From: a bacterium UBP3_UBA1247
Lineage (GTDB): Bacteria > UBA3054
DNA length: 8,816 bases
NCBI GenBank assembly: GCA_002308555.1
Contig: DBWD01000089.1
Span: 730 to 9,545, forward strand
Direction of reading: 5' to 3'
This document shows positions 1-5,478 of the stretch, piece after piece (position 1 is the stretch's first letter; every line of letters begins with the position of its first letter). The position numbers and the translations under genes are program-made. A model generated the notes under the pieces. The model was not told where the DNA came from. It saw nothing but the letters and a program-made list of their open reading frames with translations, and made no database searches.

Positions 1-180
1 ATCAACGTCCATTCCTTCCCGCTGACTAAAAAAGGCAAAAATTTCGTCTACAAGGGAGAGATGGATTTCAACACCTTCAGTATCAAGGTGAACAACAAGG
101 GCAGGGCGAACGTGAAGATCTCCGGCCCGTGTCCCCTGAGGCTTTTCTGCCAGGTCTTCTACGAAGAAGATTTTCGGTGA
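1..180 (+). CDS. 3' end of an unknown protein (partial)
   Basis: Frame 1 is open from the first base and gives 59 codons ending in TGA at 178-180; the 5' part lies outside the window. The visible peptide begins INVHSFPLTKKGKNF and ends CQVFYEEDFR. It alternates polar and hydrophobic residues, as in a beta-strand-rich C-terminal domain, and has no motif I recognise and no transmembrane segment. It converges on nfo, whose stop lies 3 bases beyond, so the two 3' ends practically touch and I see no terminator hairpin between them. The call rests on the uninterrupted frame and on the stop fitting exactly against the neighbour. The function is unknown. Confidence 0.55.
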   Translation: MNVHSFPLTKKGKNFVYKGEMDFNTFSIKVNNKGRANVKISGPCPLRLFCQVFYEEDFR

Positions 181-183
181 TCC

Positions 184-1008
184 TTACAGAGAGCGCAGCA
201 AAGCGATCTCGCGGCCGTAGCCCTCGAGATCCTGGGGCGTCTCCAAAAAGAAAGGCAGCTCTTTAAGAGCCGGATGGTTCACTATCGTCCGGAAGGTCTC
301 CATTCCAAGCGTTCCCTCGCCGATGGGCGCGTGGCGGTCCTTGTGCGAACCGAGGGGGTTTTTGCTGTCGTTGATATGCACGGCCCGCAAACGTTCAAGG
401 CCGATCACATTGTCAAAATGTGAAAGCACGCCGTCCAAGTCGTTCGTTATGTCGTAGCCCGCGTCGCTGACGTGGCAGGTGTCCAGGCAGACGCCCAGCT
501 TTTCCTTCACCTCCGCGCGGTCTATTATCGCCCTGAGTTCCTCGAAGCGCGAGCCCACCTCGCTGCCTTTTCCGGCCATCGTTTCCAGCATAACATAGGT
601 GGACTGCTCAGGCTTCAGGATCTTGTTCAAAAATTCCGCGATGAGCTCTATGCCCTTCTCGATCCCCTGTCCCACGTGGCTTCCGGGATGGAAGACGTAC
701 AGGCTTCCTGGCACGCCTTCCAGGCGCTCCATGTCGTCGGCCATGACGCGCAAAGCAAAATCCCTGACGGCGGGATCCGCCGAACAGGGATTAAGCGTGT
801 AGGGAGCGTGGGCCAGGATGGCTTTTATCCCGGCCCCTTCCCTTTGGCTGACAAAATTCCTCTCGTCCTCCAGATCCCGCGGTTTGGCGGCGCCGCCCCT
901 GGGATTCCTGGTGAAGAACTGGAAGGTGGAGGCCTCGATGGAGACGGCGTCCCGCAGCATGGCCATGTACCCTCCAGCGGAGGAAAGATGACAGCCTATC
1001 TTGAGCAT
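184..1008 (-). CDS. nfo: Endonuclease IV (AP endonuclease, Nfo)
   Basis: Encodes 274 residues, close to the usual 280, starting MLKIGCHLSS. This family cleaves the DNA backbone 5' to abasic sites in cytoplasmic base-excision repair, using three zinc ions in a TIM barrel. All nine expected metal ligands can be placed: H67 (AHAPYTLN), H107 (FHPGSHVG), E142 (LETMAGKG), D176 and H179 (CLDTCHV), H211 (VHINDSKNPLGS), D224 and H226 (KDRHAP), and E256 (FLETP). Spacing matches the E. coli enzyme. The frame stays open further upstream to 1269, but that extension is Arg-rich antisense-like sequence over the PDZ gene. The ATG at 1006-1008 overlaps the stop of that gene by one base (TAATG), and no good ribosome site precedes it, so translation is probably coupled. 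Last gene of the three-gene unit. Confidence 0.95.
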   Translation of the reverse strand: MLKIGCHLSSAGGYMAMLRDAVSIEASTFQFFTRNPRGGAAKPRDLEDERNFVSQREGAGIKAILAHAPYTLNPCSADPAVRDFALRVMADDMERLEGVPGSLYVFHPGSHVGQGIEKGIELIAEFLNKILKPEQSTYVMLETMAGKGSEVGSRFEELRAIIDRAEVKEKLGVCLDTCHVSDAGYDITNDLDGVLSHFDNVIGLERLRAVHINDSKNPLGSHKDRHAPIGEGTLGMETFRTIVNHPALKELPFFLETPQDLEGYGREIALLRSL

Positions 1009-1691
1009 TACATCACGGGGTCGAGCTTGACTATCGTGTCGACGCTCTGGCCGTTCCTCAGAACGGTCACCGTCACGGTCTTGCCGCTGTACTTGGTGAT
1101 GGCGTCGCGGAAGATCTGCAAACTCGCCATTTGCTGGCCGTTGACGTAGGTGATGATGTCCCCCACTCTCACGTCGCCCTTGAAGCCGGCGCCGTTGGGC
1201 AGAATGGCCGTCACCAGGATGCCGTTCACGCCGTACTTGGTCGCCTCGTCGTCGGTCAGGCTGCGGCATTCGCCGCCAAGCCTCGGAGTATATTCGCTCT
1301 TCTGCCAGAAGATGGCGCGGTATTCGTAAAGGTCGACCTTGTGCGATTCTTTCTCATGCAGGGTGCTGACTTTCTTGACGGTGTAGGTAACGATGTCGGC
1401 CTTGACTTCCACGGCCTTCTCGTAGAGCTCGCCGAGGTTGTCCTTCATGAAACTCTTGTCATAGGTGAAAGCGGCGTGGCCAATGGGGTCGTAGCCTTTG
1501 CCGGTATAGATGCGGTATAGAAGCTGATCGTTCGCTTCCCCGCAATCGATGAGCTCGGGATGGTCGGTCGTCCGGCCGACGTGAGTGGGACTATTCTGGG
1601 AGCGGTAGTAGTTGTCGTTGTAAGGGCTGTAGGAACAGGCGGAAACAAAAAGCGCCGCCAGTATCAGGCTTGAAAGATAGAATTTTTTCAC
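1008..1691 (-). CDS. Lipoprotein with C-terminal PDZ domain
   Basis: Encodes 227 residues with a lipoprotein signal: basic MKKF, a hydrophobic stretch and lipobox VSAC with predicted lipidated Cys19, so it should be membrane-anchored and exported. Residues about 60-130 (GYDPIGHAAF, then EKAVEVKADIVTY and YRAIFWQK) resemble a small domain seen in other exported lipoproteins, in which Gly-Tyr-x-x-Ile-Gly is followed by an Ala-Asp-x-Val strand and an Ala-x-Phe-Trp strand. Residues about 155-225 look like a PDZ domain: NGILVTAILPNGAGF, then the core RVGDIITYVNG and a final VTVLRNGQ strand. There is no protease domain, so it is more likely a binding or scaffold protein. The start is GTG at 1689-1691; the upstream gene ends 29 bases before and no separate promoter is evident. 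Substrate or partner unknown. Confidence 0.8.
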   Translation of the reverse strand: MKKFYLSSLILAALFVSACSYSPYNDNYYRSQNSPTHVGRTTDHPELIDCGEANDQLLYRIYTGKGYDPIGHAAFTYDKSFMKDNLGELYEKAVEVKADIVTYTVKKVSTLHEKESHKVDLYEYRAIFWQKSEYTPRLGGECRSLTDDEATKYGVNGILVTAILPNGAGFKGDVRVGDIITYVNGQQMASLQIFRDAITKYSGKTVTVTVLRNGQSVDTIVKLDPVM

Positions 1692-1720
1692 AGATTTTCT
1701 TTTTTGTTGGTTAAATATGT

Positions 1721-2641
1721 TCAGAGCGACTTAAGCGCTTTCCTGACGTTCTTGATGCTCTTTTTGGCGCATTCCAGGCTGGTGGTCCCGGGGCTGGGCT
1801 CGTCCTGCTCCACGATGACCCACTTGGTCCCGGCTTTCTTGGCGGCCTTGAGCATTCCGGGCAGATCAAGCTTGCCGTCGCCCACCGGACGGTACTCGAA
1901 GGTCTCGGCTTTCTCGCCCTGCTCGCTTTCCTTGCCGATCAAAGCGTACATGTTGCCGCCGGGCGTTCCCACGTAATCCTTGAAGTGGACCAGGGGGCAG
2001 AGGCCCTTGTGGGCCAGCATGAACTCGCTGGGATCGGTGCCGGCCACGTGGCACCAGCAGGTGTCCAATTCGGACTGCAGGACTTCCTTGCCGCAGTCGT
2101 CCAGCAGAACGTCGATAAGCAGCTTTCCGTTGTAATCCACGAACTCGAAATCGTGGCTGTGGTAAAGCAGCTGGATACCTTCGTCCTTGAGGGCTTTCGA
2201 GACGGTCCTGAGGTCGTCGAGATAATTGAAGTGGTAGCCGGGGGCGCCGGGCAGGTCCATGCCGCGCTCGGCCCAGGGCAGGGCGACGTACTTGCAGCCC
2301 AGGGAGGCGTAGAGTTTCGCCTGTCCGACGGGGTCGGCGACAAGCTCTTTCCTGCCCACGTGGGCGGAGATGATCTTAAGGCCGTATTTGTCGCAAAGTT
2401 TCTTGAAATTTTCCGGGGAGTACTGATAGAAGCCCGCCAGTTCCACTCCGTCGTAGCCGTCCTCGGAAAGCGCCTTCAGAACGCCTTCCAGGTCCTTTTC
2501 GCAATCGCTCCTCAAGGAATAGAGCTGGATGCCGACTTTCGGCCAGGCTTTGGGGGCCGGGGCCTTCGCTTCGCCCTTGGAGGCGCTCTTGCAGGCGCAA
2601 AGGATCATAGCCGCGCAGACAAGGAAAAAAAGTTTTTTCAT
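1721..2641 (-). CDS. Lipoprotein sugar phosphate isomerase/epimerase family TIM barrel
   Basis: Encodes 306 residues. An N-terminal signal (MKKLFFLVCAAMILCAC) ends in a lipobox with predicted lipidated Cys17, followed by a Lys/Ala/Pro linker to about residue 33. The rest is a xylose-isomerase-like TIM barrel (AP endonuclease 2/IolE-type): VGIQLYSLRSDC, DGYDGVELAGF, SAHV, LLYHSHDFEF, SELDTCWC, PLVHFKDY and VIVEQDEP. The acidic and His residues in the last strands are the usual divalent-metal site. Family members isomerise or epimerise sugars and cyclitols; the substrate here cannot be named. It is a clear paralogue of the gene at 5475-6245, but has the export signal and an extra loop (about residues 228-248). 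An AAAGGG ribosome site lies 6 bases before ATG. First gene of the unit that continues into the PDZ lipoprotein and nfo. Confidence 0.85.
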   Translation of the reverse strand: MKKLFFLVCAAMILCACKSASKGEAKAPAPKAWPKVGIQLYSLRSDCEKDLEGVLKALSEDGYDGVELAGFYQYSPENFKKLCDKYGLKIISAHVGRKELVADPVGQAKLYASLGCKYVALPWAERGMDLPGAPGYHFNYLDDLRTVSKALKDEGIQLLYHSHDFEFVDYNGKLLIDVLLDDCGKEVLQSELDTCWCHVAGTDPSEFMLAHKGLCPLVHFKDYVGTPGGNMYALIGKESEQGEKAETFEYRPVGDGKLDLPGMLKAAKKAGTKWVIVEQDEPSPGTTSLECAKKSIKNVRKALKSL

Positions 2642-2673
2642 TTCTAACCCTTTTTTTGTTGATTATTTGGGTT

Positions 2674-2703
2674 ATTATACCAAAGAGAGCGGGTCCGTGG
2701 CAA
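2674..2703 (-). promoter_or_regulatory. Sigma70-type promoter of the lipoprotein-PDZ-nfo unit
   Basis: On the - strand, -35 TTGCCA (2698-2703; 5 of 6 consensus bases), an 18-base spacer and -10 TATAAT (2674-2679; 6 of 6), preceded by TGG, an extended -10 element. Transcription should start near 2667, giving a leader of about 26 bases before the ATG at 2641. The -35 abuts the T-run of the terminator at 2703-2733, so the end of the upstream unit and the start of this one are packed together. Confidence 0.8.
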
Positions 2704-2739
2704 CAAAAAAAGACCTCCCGCTGCCGGGAGGTCGTTTTT
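2703..2739 (-). terminator. Rho-independent terminator (near-symmetrical)
   Basis: A perfect 9-base-pair stem, GACCTCCCG (2712-2720) with CGGGAGGTC (2725-2733), and a 4-base loop CTGC. On the - strand the hairpin is followed by seven T residues (2705-2711). On the + strand it is followed by GTTTTT, so it could work both ways. On the - strand it would end transcripts from the serC-psd operon and from the promoter at 3086-3115. Confidence 0.9.
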
Positions 2740-2745
2740 CCAAGA

Positions 2746-2796
2746 TCAGAAGTTGACCTGAATGTCGCCGCTGATCACAATAGTGTCGTTATTCAT
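2746..2796 (-). CDS. Possible 16-residue peptide just before the terminator
   Basis: ATG-initiated frame encoding MNNDTIVISGDIQVNF, stop TGA at 2746-2748. A purine-rich AAGGGGA lies about 9-10 bases upstream of the ATG, and the terminator stem begins 12 bases after the stop, as expected for a short real gene. The sequence reads like a single beta hairpin (TIVISGDIQVNF) and has no export signal. An in-frame TGA lies 11 codons upstream of the ATG, so it is not the tail of a longer frame. The ATG overlaps the stop of the preceding micro-ORF (ATGA at 2793-2796). I do not recognise it; chance remains possible at this length. Confidence 0.3.
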   Translation of the reverse strand: MNNDTIVISGDIQVNF

Positions 2797-2841
2797 ATGT
2801 GTTTGTCCCCTTTTCCTTTTTCGATCAGATTTCGGCGGCGG

Positions 2842-2937
2842 TCACTTTTCATTCCGTAAACGGAAACACCCCGACCGCGCGGCTTGCCTGATCAGCCGAA
2901 GGACTGGACTAAAAGATCCCTTGTTCAGGATCCTCAT
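2842..2937 (-). CDS. Possible 31-residue basic peptide
   Basis: ATG-initiated frame beginning MRILNKGSFSPVLRLIRQAA and ending CFRLRNEK; strongly basic (six Arg and two Lys) with a central amphipathic stretch LRLIRQAA. Its ATG follows directly on the TAA of the GTG-started frame at 2938-2991 and forms an ATGA with the stop of the alternative frame at 2934-2993. No independent ribosome site is evident, so translation would depend on reinitiation. A hairpin with a T-run (2911-2934) covers its first codons. Unrecognised; it could be chance. Confidence 0.2.
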   Translation of the reverse strand: MRILNKGSFSPVLRLIRQAARSGCFRLRNEK

Positions 2938-2991
2938 TTATATCTTGCATTCGCCCCAAATGGCAACACACGGCCTGTTGTTAACTGACAC
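2938..2991 (-). CDS. Possible 17-residue leader peptide (GTG start)
   Basis: GTG-initiated frame encoding MSVNNRPCVAIWGECKI, stop TAA at 2938-2940. It sits behind the best ribosome-binding sequence of the gap, AAGGAGGTGAT, but with only four bases between AGGAGG and GTG, which is short. An alternative ATG two bases earlier (2991-2993) reads MCQLTTGRVLPFGANARYK and stops at 2934-2936. A hairpin followed by four T residues starts immediately downstream, the arrangement seen in attenuators with leader peptides. There are two Cys and one Trp but no run of a single amino acid. Speculative. Confidence 0.22.
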   Translation of the reverse strand: MSVNNRPCVAIWGECKI

Positions 2992-3085
2992 ATCACCTCC
3001 TTTTTGCCTTCGATAGTGCTGCCTGAGCGCAATTGCCTTTCAAATAACTTTCGCCCAAAACTATAATGCCAGTTTGAGCGGTCAT

Positions 3086-3115
3086 ATGATACTCTATCCC
3101 GCTCCCTTTTGTCAA
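3086..3115 (-). promoter_or_regulatory. Sigma70-type promoter inside the gap after psd
   Basis: On the - strand, -35 TTGACA (3110-3115; perfect), an 18-base spacer and -10 TATCAT (3086-3091; 5 of 6). It lies 7 bases past the psd stop and points toward the terminator at 2703-2739, with no conventional gene between. No TG extension is present, unlike the other two promoters of the window. A 30-codon frame from ATG 3083-3085 abuts the -10 element and would be inside the predicted transcript start, so it is unlikely to be translated from this promoter. Confidence 0.65.
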
Positions 3116-3121
3116 GGGGGC

Positions 3122-3913
3122 TTATTTCCGGAAGATAGCCAGCGCTTCGCCCAGTTTGAGCTTCGCGCCCGCCTCCAAGCCATCCCGCCAGCCGAAGCGG
3201 TCCTTCTCGAAGGCGATCACCACGGTGGAGCCGAATTCGAAAGCCGCGATCTCGCGGCCTTTCTCCGCCTCGAAGCCGCCCTCCGAGGGCAGCGGGAACT
3301 TGGTCGTTATCTCGCCCACGTTCAGGGCCCCCACCGCCGCCATGATGAAGCGGCCTTTCCCGGTGTCGAATTCCATGACCACCCTCTGGTTCGTCACGAA
3401 GACCTCGGGATGCTTCTCCACCCAGGAAAGGAAGACCGGCTTTTTGGCGCCCCTGATAAGCTTCGCGTTAAGAAGCCTGGCGTCGCAGGGCGCGTAGATC
3501 CGGTGGAAATCCGCGGGGGAAAGATAAAGGATGGCGTAAAGGCCGCCCTCGTAGGCGGCGCAGTCCCTTCCCATCAGAGTTTCGAAGGAGCACTTCTCCC
3601 CTTTCACCACCAGGATCTCTTTTTCCGTCACATTCCCCGCTTGGGAGAGCAGCGATTCCGTGGGCGTCACCAGCACGGCGGGATCTGAGTCGACGGGCCG
3701 CGCCTCGGGCTTCGGCTCCCTCAGGAAGAATTCCAGCAGATCGGAGAAGCCCTTCTCCGGAACGTCAGCCAGGCGGACGTCTATGGAATAGAGTTCGGCG
3801 AAACGGCTGATCATGAAGCGCGCGAAAAAGGCCGGCCGCCTGAGGGTGGCGAAGAAGCGGAATATTTTGCCGCAGAGTCCGCCGGGGATGAGTCCTACCA
3901 GAAAATTTTTCAT
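3122..3913 (-). CDS. psd: Phosphatidylserine decarboxylase proenzyme (atypical)
   Basis: Encodes 263 residues from MKNFLVGLIPGG. The family decarboxylates phosphatidylserine to phosphatidylethanolamine at the inner membrane and self-cleaves at Gly-Ser to form a pyruvoyl group. Alignment by eye to E. coli Psd is clear: EFFLREPKPEARPVDSDPAVLV, LYLSPADFHRI, APCDA and FEFGSTVV (predicted cut between G228 and S229). The decarboxylation His (E. coli H144) is H137. Two self-cleavage triad positions differ: PADG with D90 is PTES here (E86), and H147 is Y140. I recall the E. coli triad as D90, H147, S254. The ATG forms TGATG with the truA-fusion stop, and AAAGG lies 5 bases upstream, so an in-frame upstream ATG at 3962-3964 is rejected. 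Last conventional gene of the serC operon. Confidence 0.88.
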   Translation of the reverse strand: MKNFLVGLIPGGLCGKIFRFFATLRRPAFFARFMISRFAELYSIDVRLADVPEKGFSDLLEFFLREPKPEARPVDSDPAVLVTPTESLLSQAGNVTEKEILVVKGEKCSFETLMGRDCAAYEGGLYAILYLSPADFHRIYAPCDARLLNAKLIRGAKKPVFLSWVEKHPEVFVTNQRVVMEFDTGKGRFIMAAVGALNVGEITTKFPLPSEGGFEAEKGREIAAFEFGSTVVIAFEKDRFGWRDGLEAGAKLKLGEALAIFRK

Positions 3914-5478
3914 CAGAGCCTTTTCTCGAATTCTTCCTGATCGTAATAAACTTTCACCAGGCACAAGCCCTGGGGCGGCGCTACCTCGGTCTTCCTGGCG
4001 CCCGCCTTGCCGCTCATAAGGTCTTCCGTCTCCTCAGCCCTGACCCGGCCTTCGCCCACCGCCAGCAGCAATCCGGCCATGGAGCGCACCTGCTTGTACA
4101 TGAAGCCCTTTCCCCAAATATCGATAATGACAAGATCGCCTTCTCTTCTGACCTCCGCGGCGGTCACCAGCCGCACGGTAGCCTCCTCCGGCTTGCCGCT
4201 CTTCACCTGCAGACCCTTGTATTCCTTCTCGCCCACGAAGCAGGCCGCGGCCCGCCGCATGGCTTCGATGTCCAGTTCACGCCGCAGCAGGAGATGGAAA
4301 TTCCTGGTCATCACGTCGTCCGCCTCGCCGGTGAAAACGGTGTAGCGGTAGTGCTTGCCGCGGGCGCTGAAGGTGCTGTGGAAATCGGGCGGGACCTCCT
4401 CTATCTTCGTGACGCTGATGTCCTCCGGCGTGTAAGTGTTCAGGGCCCGCAGAAGTTTCTCGGGGGGAATGTCCCGGGCGGTGAAGAAGTCCACCGTCTG
4501 ACCCTGGGCGTGCACTCCGGAGTCCGTGCGGCTGCAGGCCGTGACGGTCACTTCCTCCCTGAAAAGCCTTTTCAAACCCGCCTGCAGCTCGCCCTGCACG
4601 GTCCTCACACCAGGCTGGATCTGCCAGCCGCAGAACTTCGTCCCGTCGTAAGCCACCGTAAGTTTCCAGTGCTTGAGCTGCTCGGAATCAACTTCCCCGT
4701 AAGGCGGCTCCCCGCTCTCCTCCACGTCGGAATATTCCCCGCCGCCGTTTTCCTTGGGCGCCAGCGGCTCGTACATTTTGAGCGTAAGGTAGGAAACGAA
4801 GGGCGCCAGGTAAAGGAAGGACAAGGCCAGCAAGACGACGAAAATAAGGACCGCGAGAAACGACAGCAGCACGGTGACAAGGTGGAGCAGGAACATGTTC
4901 AGAAGGAAGCAGACTCCGAAAAAGAAACCCGCCGCCGCCAGGAACACCAGGCCGCAAAGGAAATACACCAGGAAACATTTCAGGGAAAACCAAAGATGCT
5001 TCCCGGGGCTGGCGAACCAGTGGAGAAAATAATCCTTCAGTTTCCTCAGGTCGTCCAGGAAGCCTTTCTCGCCGTTTTCCCAGGCATAGACGAGATAAAA
5101 GGAAAGAGGATGCAGAAGAAGGAAAACGGCAAAGACAAAGAGACCCGAGCAAAATACGATCAGGATACTGTTGGCCAGGATCCCGCCGAAAAGAAAGGAA
5201 AACGCGAAAAGCAGGACGCAGGCGTAAAGGAACGGGAAAGCCGCGAAGATCAGCAGCAGATAAAGCCAGGCGTGCCTGAAAACGTTGTTGAAGAAAATGT
5301 CCGGGAAGGGCTTCCCGTCCTTTTCCGCCCTTTTGAGAGTCTGCAGGAAAGCCGCGTGGAAAGGCCAGCGCAAAAAAGGCAGCGCCGAGCTCAGCACCAG
5401 GGAGACGAAGGAAGTGAAAGGCAGCCCCAGGGCGTGCCTTTTCAGCAGCGCTTTGAATTCTTCGAAGGTCTTGCTCAT
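3913..5478 (-). CDS. truA: Multi-pass membrane domain fused to tRNA pseudouridine synthase A
   Basis: One uninterrupted frame of 521 residues; ordinary TruA has about 250. Residues 1-235 are strongly hydrophobic with likely membrane segments near 20-38, 70-98, 101-132, 165-192 and 196-232, ending LAPFVSYLTLKMYEPL. They resemble poorly characterised bacterial multi-pass domains of the DUF4013 kind; that likeness is an impression only. An acidic Gly-rich linker (about 240-268) follows. Residues 270-521 are TruA, which makes pseudouridine 38-40 in the tRNA anticodon stem: LTVAYDGTKFCGWQ, ACSRTDSGVHAQGQTVDFF with catalytic D319, GKHYRYTVF and GKGFMYKQVRSMAG. The start overlaps the upstream stop as ATGA. 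An internal ATG (4774-4776) lies at the end of the membrane part but has no ribosome site. This would tether a tRNA-modifying enzyme to the membrane. Confidence 0.85.
   Translation of the reverse strand: MSKTFEEFKALLKRHALGLPFTSFVSLVLSSALPFLRWPFHAAFLQTLKRAEKDGKPFPDIFFNNVFRHAWLYLLLIFAAFPFLYACVLLFAFSFLFGGILANSILIVFCSGLFVFAVFLLLHPLSFYLVYAWENGEKGFLDDLRKLKDYFLHWFASPGKHLWFSLKCFLVYFLCGLVFLAAAGFFFGVCFLLNMFLLHLVTVLLSFLAVLIFVVLLALSFLYLAPFVSYLTLKMYEPLAPKENGGGEYSDVEESGEPPYGEVDSEQLKHWKLTVAYDGTKFCGWQIQPGVRTVQGELQAGLKRLFREEVTVTACSRTDSGVHAQGQTVDFFTARDIPPEKLLRALNTYTPEDISVTKIEEVPPDFHSTFSARGKHYRYTVFTGEADDVMTRNFHLLLRRELDIEAMRRAAACFVGEKEYKGLQVKSGKPEEATVRLVTAAEVRREGDLVIIDIWGKGFMYKQVRSMAGLLLAVGEGRVRAEETEDLMSGKAGARKTEVAPPQGLCLVKVYYDQEEFEKRL

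Larger units (their letters stand above)
2704..3080 (-). ncRNA. Candidate orphan transcript of about 375 nt, RNA or micro-ORF mRNA
   Basis: The 480-base gap between psd and the isomerase lipoprotein holds a complete - strand transcription unit: promoter 3086-3115 and terminator 2703-2739. Transcription should begin near 3079. I looked for tmRNA (no T-loop-like GTTCGAATC or CCA end), RNase P RNA, 6S, SRP RNA and common riboswitch cores and recognised none. Predicted hairpins are at 2913-2934 and 2838-2878. A full anti-Shine-Dalgarno complement, AAGGAGGTGAT, lies at about 2992-3002, and short ORFs overlap through the whole unit. It may be a regulatory RNA, an mRNA for tiny peptides, or the 3' untranslated region of psd with an internal promoter. 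The limits are inferred, not observed. Confidence 0.4.

Noticed and set aside
1009..1269. Upstream extension of the nfo frame to an ATG at 1269
   Set aside because: It translates to Arg/Gln/Asp/His-rich shadow sequence over the PDZ gene; endonuclease IV proteins start at the MLKIGCHLS position.
2762..3016. 84-codon + strand ORF in the gap with a hydrophobic N-terminus
   Set aside because: No convincing ribosome site or promoter, and no recognisable domain; the promoter and terminator evidence in the gap supports the - strand.
2704..3080. tmRNA, RNase P RNA, 6S RNA, SRP RNA or a known riboswitch in the gap
   Set aside because: None of the signature sequences I know (tRNA-like T-loop and CCA end, RNase P core, SRP loop, common aptamer cores) could be found by eye; a covariance search would be decisive.
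3914..3964. Extra 17 N-terminal codons for psd
   Set aside because: They lie inside the truA fusion; the ATG at 3913 has a ribosome site and a TGATG junction, and matches the family N-terminus.
4774..4776. Internal ATG as a separate truA start
   Set aside because: It lies at the end of the last membrane segment with no ribosome site before it, and the frame is continuous; kept only as an alternative.
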